A stretch of 64,000 nt of DNA from Streptomyces sp. NBC_01707. GTDB lineage: Bacteria; Actinomycetota; Actinomycetes; Streptomycetales; Streptomycetaceae. The DNA is taken from the NCBI RefSeq assembly GCF_041438805.1, contig NZ_CP109190.1, forward strand, positions 3,534,001-3,598,000, written 5' to 3'. Every line of letters begins with the position of its first letter. Position 1 is the stretch's first letter. Positions 45,902 to 54,798 of this stretch are shown piece by piece. Both the position numbers and the translations under genes were made by a program. The notes under the pieces were generated by a model. The model searched no databases. It saw nothing but the letters and a program-made list of their open reading frames with translations, and was not told where the DNA came from.

Positions 45902-47752
45902 TCAGTCGTCTTCGTTGTCGCCGAAGTCGGGGCGGACACCACGGGCGGCCATGACCTCGTCGTTGGAGGTGCCGGCGGCGACCATCGGCCACACCATGGC
46001 GTCCTCGTGGACGATGAAGTCGATGACGACCGGGCGGTCGTTGATCGCGTTGGCCTCGGCGATGACCTTGTCCAGATCGGCCGGGTCCTCGCAGCGGATC
46101 GCGTAGCAGCCCATGGCCTCGGACAGCTTGACGAAGTCCGGCACGCGGGTGCCCTTCGCCGGGGCGCCCTCGGTGTCCGCGCCGGAGTGCAGCACGGTGT
46201 TGGAGTACCGCTGGTTGTAGAACAGGGTCTGCCACTGGCGGACCATCCCGAGGGCGCCGTTGTTGATGATCGCGACCTTGATCGGGATGTTGTTGAGCGC
46301 GCAGGTGGTGAGTTCCTGATTGGTCATCTGGAAGCAGCCGTCGCCGTCGATCGCCCAGACCGTACGGTCCGGCATGCCGGCCTTGGCGCCCATCGCGGCC
46401 GGGACCGCGTAACCCATCGTTCCGGCGCCGCCGGAGTTCAGCCAGGTGGCCGGCTGCTCGTACTGGATGAAGTGCGAGGCCCACATCTGGTGCTGGCCGA
46501 CGCCCGCCGCGAAGATCGTGTTCTCGGGGGCGAGCTCGCCGATACGCTGGATGACCTGCTGCGGGGAGAGGCTGCCGTCCTCGGGGAGGTCGTAGCCGAC
46601 CGGGTAGGTGTCGCGCCAGCGGTTGAGGTCCTTCCACCAGGCGGAGTAGTCACCGGTGTGTCCCTCGGTGTGCTCGGCCTGGACGGCCTGGACGAGGTCG
46701 GCGATGACCTCGCGGGCGTCTCCGACGATCGGCACGTCGGCGGCGCGGTTCTTGCCGATCTCCGCCGGGTCGATGTCGGCGTGGACGATCTTGGCGTACG
46801 GGGCGAAGCTGTCCAGCTTGCCGGTGACGCGGTCGTCGAAGCGGGCGCCGAGGGCGACGATCAGGTCGGCCTTCTGCAGCGCGGTGACCGCGGTGACCGA
46901 ACCGTGCATGCCCGGCATTCCCACGTGCAGCGGGTGGCTGTCGGGGAACGAACCGAGCGCCATCAGGGTGGTGGTGACGGGCGCTCCGGTGAGCTCTGCG
47001 AGGACCTTCAGCTCGGCGGTCGCCCCGGCCTTCATGACGCCGCCGCCGACGTACAGCACCGGCCGCTTGGCCTGGGTGATGAGCTTGGCGGCCTCGCGGA
47101 TCTGCTTGGCGTGCGGCTTGGTGACCGGACGGTAGCCGGGCAGGTCCTGGGTCGGCGGCCAGCTGAACGTGGTCTGCGCCTGCAGGGCGTCCTTGGCGAT
47201 GTCGACGAGGACGGGGCCCGGGCGGCCGGTCGAGGCGATGTGGAAGGCCTCGGCGATCGTGTGCGGGATGTCCTCGGCCCGGGTGACCAGGAAGTTGTGC
47301 TTGGTGACCGGCATCGTGATGCCGCAGATGTCGGCTTCCTGGAAGGCGTCCGTGCCGATCGCCTTGGCGGCGACCTGGCCGGTGATCGCGACCATCGGGA
47401 CGGAGTCCATGTGCGCGTCGGCGATCGGGGTGACCAGGTTGGTGGCGCCCGGGCCGGAGGTGGCCATGCAGACACCGACCTTGCCGGTGGCCTGCGCGTA
47501 GCCGGTGGCGGCGTGTCCGGCGCCCTGCTCGTGACGGACCAGCACATGACGGACCCGGGTGGAGTCCATCATCGGGTCGTACGCCGGAAGGATGGCGCCG
47601 CCGGGAATGCCGAATACCGTGTCGGCCCCCACCTCCTCAAGAGACCGGATGAGGGACTGCGCACCCGTGACGTGCTCAACGGTGGCGGAGGACGATCCGC
47701 CGTTACGGGCCCGCGGCTGGGGATGATGGGCCCCGGTGGCCTGCTCGGTCAT
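45902..47752 (-). CDS. ilvB: Acetolactate synthase large (catalytic) subunit
   Basis: A 616-residue ThDP enzyme. I use the ATG at 47752 ([19 protein letters not shown]), 6 nt after GAGA-rich sequence; an ATG two codons earlier is equally in frame. Catalytic Glu lies in [20 protein letters not shown]. The FAD domain and the ThDP/Mg motif [20 protein letters not shown] follow. With IlvN it makes acetolactate from pyruvate. Upstream are a leader peptide rich in branched-chain codons and an intrinsic terminator. Confidence 0.97.
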   Translation of the reverse strand: MTEQATGAHHPQPRARNGGSSSATVEHVTGAQSLIRSLEEVGADTVFGIPGGAILPAYDPMMDSTRVRHVLVRHEQGAGHAATGYAQATGKVGVCMATSGPGATNLVTPIADAHMDSVPMVAITGQVAAKAIGTDAFQEADICGITMPVTKHNFLVTRAEDIPHTIAEAFHIASTGRPGPVLVDIAKDALQAQTTFSWPPTQDLPGYRPVTKPHAKQIREAAKLITQAKRPVLYVGGGVMKAGATAELKVLAELTGAPVTTTLMALGSFPDSHPLHVGMPGMHGSVTAVTALQKADLIVALGARFDDRVTGKLDSFAPYAKIVHADIDPAEIGKNRAADVPIVGDAREVIADLVQAVQAEHTEGHTGDYSAWWKDLNRWRDTYPVGYDLPEDGSLSPQQVIQRIGELAPENTIFAAGVGQHQMWASHFIQYEQPATWLNSGGAGTMGYAVPAAMGAKAGMPDRTVWAIDGDGCFQMTNQELTTCALNNIPIKVAIINNGALGMVRQWQTLFYNQRYSNTVLHSGADTEGAPAKGTRVPDFVKLSEAMGCYAIRCEDPADLDKVIAEANAINDRPVVIDFIVHEDAMVWPMVAAGTSNDEVMAARGVRPDFGDNEDD

Positions 47753-47811
47753 CGGCATTCTCTTCTCGAAGCTGAGGGTTTTTGCGGGGTTTTGAGGTGT
47801 GCCAGTGCAAC

Positions 47812-47845
47812 AAAAAACCCCTCGTGCCGTGAGGCAAGCGAGGGG
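47812..47845 (-). terminator. Attenuator terminator of the ilvB leader
   Basis: On the minus strand CCCCTCG (47839-47845) pairs with CGAGGGG (47818-47824) around an inner TGCC/GGCA stem, followed by six T (47812-47817). It sits about 45 nt after the leader-peptide stop and about 60 nt before ilvB. Confidence 0.88.
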
Positions 47846-47889
47846 AGCGCGCCGGTGCGGTCTGCAGAGTGTCAACGAGGGACTCTGCT

Positions 47890-47931
47890 TCAGCCGACGC
47901 GCTTTCCAAGTACGAGAATTCGGGTGCGCAT
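47890..47931 (-). CDS. ilvB leader peptide
   Basis: A 13-residue reading frame, [13 protein letters not shown], with the run Ile-Leu-Val-Leu encoded partly by codons rare in this genome (ATT, GTA, CTT). GGAGAGAGGG lies 8 nt upstream as ribosome site. Together with the attenuator this is the classical branched-chain attenuation arrangement known for ilvB in actinobacteria: shortage of Leu, Val or Ile stalls the ribosome and prevents termination. Confidence 0.88.
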   Translation of the reverse strand: MRTRILVLGKRVG

Positions 47932-47964
47932 GGCATTGACCCTCTCTCCGACGCACACAACGTG

Positions 47965-50901
47965 TCAAGTAGGTGGGATAGGCATCTCAGAATGTGGTCC
48001 GCTGAGCAGCGGAATCGAGCCGCCCGTCAGGACGGGCTGAGCAGTGGGGCCGCCGGGCACCGGGAACTCGCCGCGCACCAGTGTCCGGCGCAGACGGTAC
48101 TCGTCCAGCGGCCCGGAGAAGGCCATCCCCTGGCCGTGCGTACAGCCCATGGCGCGCAGCGCGAGGACCTGTTCCGGCACGTCGACCCCGTCGGCCACCG
48201 ACTGCAGGCCGAGGTCGCAGGCGATCCTCAGCAGCCCACTGGTGATCTTGTGCAGGCGGGCCGATTCCACGACGCCCTCGACGAGACCACGGTCCAGTTT
48301 CAGTACGTCGATGGGGAGCCGGCGCAGCGCGTTGATCGCCGCGTAGCCGCTGCCGAAGCCGTCGAGCGCGATCCGTACGCCGAGCCGGCGCAGCCCGACG
48401 AGACGCTGCTCGAGCTCGTCGAACGAGACCCGGGGGTCGTTGTCGGAGACCTCGATCATCAGCGCCCCCGAGGGCAGGCCGTGCCGGGTGAGAAGCGCCT
48501 CGACGGAGCCGAACGGCATCGCCCTGTCCAGCAGCCTGCGCGCGGACAGTCGGACGGCCACGGCGACCTGGTGCCCGGCCCTGGCCCGGTCGGCGGCCTG
48601 CTCGACGGCCTCTTCGAGAAGCCAGCGGCCGAGCTCCGCGGTGCGGTCGCTGTCCTCGGCGACGCGAAGGAACTCCGCGGGGGTGAACAGGATTCCCTGC
48701 GCGGAGCGCCAGCGGGCCTGTGCGGCGACGGCGGCGACGGTGCCGGTGGCCAGATGGACCACGGGCTGGTGGAGCAGCGCGAACTCGCCGTCCCGCAGGG
48801 CGGTGCGCAGCCGGGCCGCCAGCTCGGATCGGCGTACCACTTCGGCCTGCATCTGCGGGGCGTACAGCTCGACGCGGTCCTTGCCGGCCGCCTTGGCGCG
48901 GTACATGGCGAGGTCGGCGTTGCGCATGAGGTCGGTGGGGGTGATGGCGGGCTCGGCGAAGGCGACCCCGATGGAGGCTGCTACGCGGACCTCGCCGCCG
49001 CCGATCCGGTACGGCTGGGAGAGCGCGAGGCGCAGCCGGTCTGCGATCTCGTGGACCTGGTACTCCCGGGCGCCCTGGTCGCGCGTGCCGTCTCCGAGGA
49101 TGAGCGCCGCGAACTCGTCGCCGCCGAGGCGGGCCGCGGTGTCCCCGGCCCGCACGGACTCCTGGAGACGGCGGGCGGCCTGGACGAGCAGCTCGTCGCC
49201 CGCCTGGTGGCCGAGACGGTCGTTGACCGCCTTGAAGCCGTCGAGGTCGATGAAGAGCACCGCGGTACCGGGGTCACCGGCGCGGCGGCCGCCGAGAGCC
49301 TGGCGGACCCGGTCGGTGAACAGGGCGCGGTTGGGCAGGTCGGTGAGCGGGTCGTGCTCGGCGTTGTGCTGCAACTGGGCCTGCAGCCTGACCCGTTCGG
49401 TCACGTCCCGGCTGTTGAGGATCAGCCCGCCCTGGTGCCGGTTGACGGTGGACTCGACGTTGAGCCAGTCACCGGTGCCGGATCTGAACCGGCACTCGAT
49501 CCGGGTGGTGGGTTCCTCGCTGGGCGGCGCGGCCAGGAACCGCCGCACTTCGTGGACCACGCGCCCCAGATCCTCGGGATGGATGATCGAGGCGAGCTCG
49601 GCGCCGATGAGATCGTCGGCCTCCCGCCCGTAGACACCGGAGGCGGCGGGGCTGACGTACCGGAGGATGCCGGTGGGGGCGGCGATCATGATGACGTCGC
49701 TGGACCCCTGGACCAGGGAGCGGAAGTGGTTCTCCTTCTGCGCCAGCTCCTGGGTGAGCGCGATGTTGTCGACGAGCATGATGCCCTGTCGTACGACCAG
49801 GGCGAGCACCACCGTGCAGCCGGTGAAGACCACGACGCGGTCCACCCGGCGGCCCTCGATGACGTTGTAGAGAATGCCGAGGGTGCAGACGGCCGCGGCG
49901 AGATATGGCGTGAGCGCGGCCAGTGAACCGGCGATCGGACGGCTGGTGGTGCGCGGGGCCGGGCGCTGCTCGACAGCGTTGTCTCCCAGCCGGTTCGCAC
50001 CCCAGGGGGCGTACGCGAGGAGCAGCGAACCGGCGAACCAGCCGGCGTCCAGCAACTGGCCGGAATGGTACGTCTGGCGCAGCAGCGGCGAGGTGAACAG
50101 CGCGTCGCACAGGACCGTCAGGGCGAGGGCGGCGATGGCCGTGTTCACCGCGGAGCGGTTGGCGTTGGCCCGCCGGAAGTGCAGGGCGAGCACCATGGAG
50201 ACCAGCACGATGTCGAGCAGCGGATAGGCCAGCGAGAGCGCCGCGCGGGCCACGCTCGCCCCCTCGGCGTCGGCGAGATGCGCCGTGTGGGCGAGTGCCA
50301 GGCTCCAGGAGAGCGTGAGGAGCGATCCGCCGATCAGCCAGGAGTCCAGCACCAGGCAGAGCCAACCCGCCCTGGTGACAGGGCGCTTGGCGAGCACGAG
50401 CAGCCCGACGATGGCGGGCGGCGCGAAGCAGAGGAAGAAGACGTCGGCCGGCGACGGGCTGGGCACTTCGACGCCGAGCACGACTTCGTACCAGCCCCAG
50501 ACGGCATTCCCCCCGGCGGCCATCAGCGAGGAGAGCGAGAACAGCAGCCAGGCGGGCCGGAACCGGTCGCACCCGAAGCGCGCGTAGAGGAAGCAGGAGA
50601 CGGCCGCGATCAGGGCAGCGGCGCTGAGGCCGAAGTCGCCCATGACGAGGGCCAGCTCGGACGAGCCCCAGCCGAAGGCCGCCCCCACGGCGTACCCTCC
50701 GCAGACCAGGCCGAGAAGGATCTGCGAGACCGCCCCGGACGCCCGTCCGGCGGTCGACCGCCGGGAGAAGAACGCCCCGAGAGCGCTCGCCGGGGCGCTC
50801 ACCGAGGTGTCCCCGACGCTGTCGGGCGGGTGAGGGCGCGGCACGATGGGCGCCCAGGTGGTCTCCGTCGACCGCCGTGCCGCGTCGGATCGTTCGCCCA
50901 T
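47965..50901 (-). CDS. Membrane PAS-GGDEF-EAL protein, EAL motif degenerate
   Basis: About 978 residues from the ATG at 50901 (start uncertain). An N-terminal region with roughly ten helices (about 55-340) is followed by a PAS domain (about 370-480) and a diguanylate cyclase domain with intact GGDEF (593-597) preceded by an RAGD inhibitory site. A C-terminal EAL-fold domain ends the protein. In the latter the EAL motif reads AAQ (726-728, followed by ARW), and DDFG reads DGFG. So it probably makes or senses c-di-GMP rather than degrading it. Streptomyces uses c-di-GMP to control development. It is monocistronic, ending 34 nt before the ilvB leader. Confidence 0.9.
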   Translation of the reverse strand: MGERSDAARRSTETTWAPIVPRPHPPDSVGDTSVSAPASALGAFFSRRSTAGRASGAVSQILLGLVCGGYAVGAAFGWGSSELALVMGDFGLSAAALIAAVSCFLYARFGCDRFRPAWLLFSLSSLMAAGGNAVWGWYEVVLGVEVPSPSPADVFFLCFAPPAIVGLLVLAKRPVTRAGWLCLVLDSWLIGGSLLTLSWSLALAHTAHLADAEGASVARAALSLAYPLLDIVLVSMVLALHFRRANANRSAVNTAIAALALTVLCDALFTSPLLRQTYHSGQLLDAGWFAGSLLLAYAPWGANRLGDNAVEQRPAPRTTSRPIAGSLAALTPYLAAAVCTLGILYNVIEGRRVDRVVVFTGCTVVLALVVRQGIMLVDNIALTQELAQKENHFRSLVQGSSDVIMIAAPTGILRYVSPAASGVYGREADDLIGAELASIIHPEDLGRVVHEVRRFLAAPPSEEPTTRIECRFRSGTGDWLNVESTVNRHQGGLILNSRDVTERVRLQAQLQHNAEHDPLTDLPNRALFTDRVRQALGGRRAGDPGTAVLFIDLDGFKAVNDRLGHQAGDELLVQAARRLQESVRAGDTAARLGGDEFAALILGDGTRDQGAREYQVHEIADRLRLALSQPYRIGGGEVRVAASIGVAFAEPAITPTDLMRNADLAMYRAKAAGKDRVELYAPQMQAEVVRRSELAARLRTALRDGEFALLHQPVVHLATGTVAAVAAQARWRSAQGILFTPAEFLRVAEDSDRTAELGRWLLEEAVEQAADRARAGHQVAVAVRLSARRLLDRAMPFGSVEALLTRHGLPSGALMIEVSDNDPRVSFDELEQRLVGLRRLGVRIALDGFGSGYAAINALRRLPIDVLKLDRGLVEGVVESARLHKITSGLLRIACDLGLQSVADGVDVPEQVLALRAMGCTHGQGMAFSGPLDEYRLRRTLVRGEFPVPGGPTAQPVLTGGSIPLLSGPHSEMPIPPT

Positions 50902-51085
50902 CGGCCCTGCATCGCCCGTCGCCCCCCTCGCGTTCCGCTGCCACCCCGCGCCGTCCCTTCCACGGCGCAGCCCCCATTCGGGACGATACACCAGACTCGT
51001 CACACAGGGACATAGTTCCTCTACTCTCCGTGACGACCTGGGCAGTTGCCGACACTCTGCGCAGCAGAACGGATTCGCAGCGTGG

Positions 51086-52036
51086 TCAGCCGGTGGTGAG
51101 TACGACGTTCTGTACCGGCTCCCCCGCGGCGAACCGGGTGAGCTGTCCGGCCAGCAGCCGCTTGGCACGCGGTAGGAACGCAGAGGTGCTGCCGCCCACA
51201 TGCGGAGTGATCAGGACGTTCGGAGCATGCCAGAGGGGGTGGCCGGCGGGCAGCGGTTCCGGGTCGGTGACGTCGAGTGCCGCGCACAGCCGCCCGGACT
51301 CGAGTTCGGACAGCAGGGCCTTGGTGTCCACGACTCCGCCCCGGGCGACGTTCACGAGCAGCGCGCCGTCCGGCATCGCGGCGAGGAAGTCGGCGCTCAC
51401 CAGCCCTTGCGTGGAAGGGTTCAGCGGGGTGGACAGAATGACGATGTCGGCTTCGCGCAGCAGTGCGGGCAGGTCGTCGAGTGTGTGTACGGGGCCGCGT
51501 GCTGTTGTCCGCGCGGAGCGCGCGACGCGCGCCACCCGCGCACACTCGAAGGGCGCGAGCCGGTCCTCGATGGCGGCACCGATCGATCCGTACCCCACGA
51601 TCAGAACGGATTTGTCGGCGAGCGCCGGGTAGAAACCTGCCCGCCACTCCTCCTTGTCCTGACCGTGGACGAACCCGGGGAAGCCGCGCAGCGAGGCGAG
51701 AACCAGAGCGAGGGCGAGCTCCGCCGTCGAGGCCTCGTGGACCCCCTTGGCGTTGCACAGCCGCACCCCGGCGGACAGCCGGCCGAGCCCCGGCTGGACA
51801 TGGTCGATGCCCGCCGAGAGCGTCTGGACGACCTGGACCGCCCCCATCCCGGCGAGCGGGCGGACCGCGATCTCCGGCCCCTTCATGTAGGGAACGACGT
51901 AGAAGGCGCAGTCCGCGGGGTCGGCGGGGAAGTCCTGCTCGCCGTCCCAGAAACGGTAGTTGAGACCCTCGGGGAGCCCTTCGATCTCATCGGCCGGAAT
52001 CGGCAGCCATACATCGGGAGTCGTCGTAGAAGTCAT
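51086..52036 (-). CDS. D-isomer 2-hydroxyacid dehydrogenase family protein
   Basis: A 316-residue NAD(P)-dependent dehydrogenase. The cofactor motif is VGYGSIGAAIEDRL, catalytic Arg is in NVARGGVVDTKALL, Glu in DVTDPEPLPAGHPLW and His in ITPHVGGST. It begins MTSTTTPDVWLPIPADEIEG at 52036; no ribosome site is visible, so the mRNA may be leaderless. It resembles phosphoglycerate/glyoxylate-type reductases, but the substrate is not assignable. It is divergent from an aldo/keto reductase gene, 97 nt apart. Confidence 0.9.
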   Translation of the reverse strand: MTSTTTPDVWLPIPADEIEGLPEGLNYRFWDGEQDFPADPADCAFYVVPYMKGPEIAVRPLAGMGAVQVVQTLSAGIDHVQPGLGRLSAGVRLCNAKGVHEASTAELALALVLASLRGFPGFVHGQDKEEWRAGFYPALADKSVLIVGYGSIGAAIEDRLAPFECARVARVARSARTTARGPVHTLDDLPALLREADIVILSTPLNPSTQGLVSADFLAAMPDGALLVNVARGGVVDTKALLSELESGRLCAALDVTDPEPLPAGHPLWHAPNVLITPHVGGSTSAFLPRAKRLLAGQLTRFAAGEPVQNVVLTTG

Positions 52037-52133
52037 GGTCAGGAGGCTATGCGAAGTACGCGCGACGGCAGAGGTTACTTTTGGGTGCGGTGCGGGGTCC
52101 CGTGACGGCGGGGCCGAGGGAGGGTTCGGGGAG

Positions 52134-53126
52134 TTGGAGCGCAGGAGTCTCGGTGCGGCGGCACTCGCCGTGGGTGCGGTCGGGCTCGGCTGCATGCCGA
52201 TGAGCTGGGCGTACAGCACGTCCCAGCAGCACGGTGACCGTGCGTTGCGGACGGTGCACGCCGCGCTCGACGCAGGTGTCCAACTGCTCGACACGGCGGA
52301 CATGTACGGCCCGTTCACCAACGAGCTGCTGATCGGGAGGGCCCTCAAGGGGCGCCGCGCCGATGCCTTCGTCTCCACCAAGTGCGGGCTGCTGGTGGGC
52401 GATCAGCACATCGTGGCCAACGGTCGTCCCGGCTACGTGCGCCGGGCCTGTGACGCGTCGCTGCGGCGGCTGCAGACCGATGTGATCGATCTGTACCAGC
52501 TGCACCGGGCCGATCCCGAGGTGCCGGTGGAGGAGACCTGGGGCGCGATGGCCGAGCTGGTCACCGTCGGGAAGGTGCGGGCGCTCGGGCTGAGCGCGGT
52601 CGGGGCGCGGGCCTCGCGCCGGCCGGGAGCGCGGATGCACGACGGAACGATTCGCCAACTGGAGCGGGTGCAGCAGGTCTTTCCGGTGAGCGCGGTCCAG
52701 GCGGAGCTTTCGGTGTGGTCGCCGGAGGCCCTCGACACGTTGCTGCCGTGGTGCGAGGCGCGGGGCGTGGGACTGCTGGCGGCGATGCCGCTGGGCAACG
52801 GCTATCTGACGGGCACGCTGACGCCGGGCCAGGGCTTCGAGCCGGACGACCTACGGGCCAGGCATCCGCGGTTCACGGCCGAGATGATGGCGGCGAACCA
52901 GCCGGTGCTGGTGGGGCTGCGGCGGATCGCCGAACGGCACGGGGCGACTCCGGCACAGGTGGCACTGGCCTGGGTGCTGCGCCAGGGCCCGCATGTGGTG
53001 CCGGTGCCGGGGACGAAGCGGGAGCGGTGGGCGGTGGAGAACGCGGGGGCCGCCGGGCTGGAGCTGACGGCGCAGGACCTGGCGGAGATCGCGCGGCTGC
53101 CTCGGGCGCTCGGGTCGTGGGACTGA
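52134..53126 (+). CDS. Aldo/keto reductase
   Basis: A 330-residue oxidoreductase. I place the start at a TTG at 52134 (giving MERRSLGAAALAVGAVGLG), which has GAGGGAGG upstream; longer frames begin inside the divergent gene. Catalytic residues are Asp-Tyr in LLDTADMYGPFTNE, Lys in FVSTKCGLLVG and His in IDLYQLHRADPEVP. The end has VPVPGTKRERWAVENAGA, which contacts NADPH. The Tyr-Lys-Asp-His tetrad is complete, unlike the partial gene at the window start. Substrate unknown. Confidence 0.9.
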   Translation: MERRSLGAAALAVGAVGLGCMPMSWAYSTSQQHGDRALRTVHAALDAGVQLLDTADMYGPFTNELLIGRALKGRRADAFVSTKCGLLVGDQHIVANGRPGYVRRACDASLRRLQTDVIDLYQLHRADPEVPVEETWGAMAELVTVGKVRALGLSAVGARASRRPGARMHDGTIRQLERVQQVFPVSAVQAELSVWSPEALDTLLPWCEARGVGLLAAMPLGNGYLTGTLTPGQGFEPDDLRARHPRFTAEMMAANQPVLVGLRRIAERHGATPAQVALAWVLRQGPHVVPVPGTKRERWAVENAGAAGLELTAQDLAEIARLPRALGSWD

Positions 53127-53213
53127 ACGCAGAAACTCGGCGGTCATGCGGAACCCGGGGCGGGGCTGCGGTGTAAGAACAGTAGTCAGGCAGCCGTCGA
53201 AGGGATCGGTGCT

Positions 53214-54464
53214 GTGCGCGCTTCTGTATTCGGATCCGTAAGAGCCCGGGTGGAACGTCCGCGAGGGTTTCCCGTTGCGCGCCGCGCGATGGTGACCGCA
53301 GTCGCGGTGGGGTCGCTGATGGTGACGGCGGGGTGTTCGTCGAGCGACGGTTCAGGGAGCACGGGGGGCGACGCGGCGAGCACGGCGCACCCACCGCCCT
53401 CCTCCCCCGCTGTGTCCTCCTCGTCCTCCGCCCTGCCGCCGCCGACCTCGTTGCCGCCCGAGAAGGGCTCGGTGAAGGTGGTGTCGACACTGGCCGAGGG
53501 GCTCGCCTCACCATGGGGTCTGGCTGAGCTGCCCGGCGGCGATCTGCTGGTGTCCTCGCGCGACGAGAGAACGATCACGCGGGTCGACGGGAGAACGGGG
53601 GGCAAGACGCTGCTGGGCACGGTGCCCGGGGTGTCACCCGCCGGGGAGGGGGGGCTGCTGGGCATCGCGATCTCGCCCACCTACGCCTCGGACCATCTGG
53701 TGTACGCGTACTTCACGACCGGGTCCGACAACCGCATCGCCCGCATGAGGTACGACGAGCACGGTGACGCCGGCCGGCAGCTGGGCGCGCCGCAGACGAT
53801 CCTGCGGGGCATCCCGAAGGGCAACATCCACAACGGCGGCCGGATCGCATTCGGCCCGGACCACATGCTGTATGCGGGGACGGGTGAGACGGGGAACACC
53901 GGCCTGGCGCAGGACAAGGCCTCCCTGGCGGGCAAGATCCTTCGGATGACACCGGACGGCAGACCGGCACCGGGCAACCCCGAACCCGGCTTGTTGATGT
54001 ATTCGTACGGTCACCGCAATGTGCAGGGGCTGGCCTGGGACAGCCGGAAACAGCTGTGGGCGTCCGAATTCGGTCAGGACACGTGGGACGAGCTCAATCA
54101 GATCGTGCCCGGTGGGAATTATGGCTGGCCGAAGCACGAGGGGAAGGTCGGAAAGAAGGGTTTCGTCGACCCCGTGGCACAGTGGAAGACATCCGAGGCG
54201 TCCCCGAGCGGGATCGCCTTCGCCAAGGGCTCGATCTGGATGGCGGGCCTGCGCGGTGAGCGACTCTGGAGGATCCCGCTGTCGGAGAACCCGGACAAGG
54301 AACCTCTGGCCGCCCCGCAATCGTTCCTGAAAGGTGAGTACGGCCGGCTGCGCACCGTGCTCGCGGCGGGCGGCAACAGACTCTGGCTGGTCACGAGCAA
54401 CACGGATACCCGTGGCACACCGGAACCGGGAGACGACAGAGCCCTGGTGCTGGAGGTGCGGTAG
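53214..54464 (+). CDS. PQQ-type sugar dehydrogenase (GSDH/sorbosone family) lipoprotein
   Basis: A 416-residue protein from a GTG at 53214 with GAAGGG upstream. A basic N-terminus, hydrophobic core and lipobox (MVTAGC, Cys near residue 41) predict a lipoprotein, followed by a Ser/Pro linker. The six-bladed propeller shows GLASPWGLAELPGGDLLVS, PAGEGGLLGIAISP, GNIHNGGRIAFGPD, YSYGHRNVQGLAWD and WDELNQIVPGGNYGWPKHEG, the soluble glucose/sorbosone dehydrogenase pattern. Such enzymes oxidise aldoses outside the cell with PQQ; many actinobacterial members are uncharacterised and may not bind PQQ. Confidence 0.9.
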   Translation: MRASVFGSVRARVERPRGFPVARRAMVTAVAVGSLMVTAGCSSSDGSGSTGGDAASTAHPPPSSPAVSSSSSALPPPTSLPPEKGSVKVVSTLAEGLASPWGLAELPGGDLLVSSRDERTITRVDGRTGGKTLLGTVPGVSPAGEGGLLGIAISPTYASDHLVYAYFTTGSDNRIARMRYDEHGDAGRQLGAPQTILRGIPKGNIHNGGRIAFGPDHMLYAGTGETGNTGLAQDKASLAGKILRMTPDGRPAPGNPEPGLLMYSYGHRNVQGLAWDSRKQLWASEFGQDTWDELNQIVPGGNYGWPKHEGKVGKKGFVDPVAQWKTSEASPSGIAFAKGSIWMAGLRGERLWRIPLSENPDKEPLAAPQSFLKGEYGRLRTVLAAGGNRLWLVTSNTDTRGTPEPGDDRALVLEVR

Positions 54465-54492
54465 CGGCTACAGCAGGTGAAAGGGCGAGCCG

Positions 54493-54747
54493 GTGTTCAA
54501 CTTCTTCGAGGAACTCTTCGCCCCGGGCCGCAAGCACGCCGCGGAGGAGCAGAAGCGCCTGGAACTGTCTCGGGTGGACCTGGGCGTGGGCGATCCCGGC
54601 CGCGGCCCGATAGACCTCGCGTCGGGAAAGGTGACGGTCCGCCGTCCGGAGCCGGAGGGCGGGGACGAGGACCAGGACGGGGACGGGGACGGGACCGGGG
54701 ACGGGACCGGGGACGAGGACGCGGCGTCGACCCCGTCCGACGATTGA
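54493..54747 (+). CDS. Small acidic protein, DUF6191-like
   Basis: An 84-residue protein from the GTG at 54493 with AAAGGG upstream. The N-terminal half (MFNFFEELFAPGRKHAAEEQ, ending with the strand IDLASGKVTVRR) looks like a conserved actinobacterial small-protein family, DUF6191 from memory. The C-terminal 30 residues are almost only Gly, Asp, Glu and Thr, encoded by a degenerate GGGGAC-type repeat (about 54661-54720). It lies 29 nt after the dehydrogenase lipoprotein gene, so it may be co-transcribed. Function is unknown. Confidence 0.7.
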   Translation: MFNFFEELFAPGRKHAAEEQKRLELSRVDLGVGDPGRGPIDLASGKVTVRRPEPEGGDEDQDGDGDGTGDGTGDEDAASTPSDD

Positions 54748-54798
54748 CGACAGACGGGCCGGGACCTCCACCGCACCCGCACCCGCACTCGCACCCGG

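Noticed and set aside
52035..53126. ATG at 52035 as start of the second aldo/keto reductase
   Set aside because: It overlaps the start of the divergent gene and lacks family similarity until residue 34; the TTG at 52134 has a strong ribosome site.
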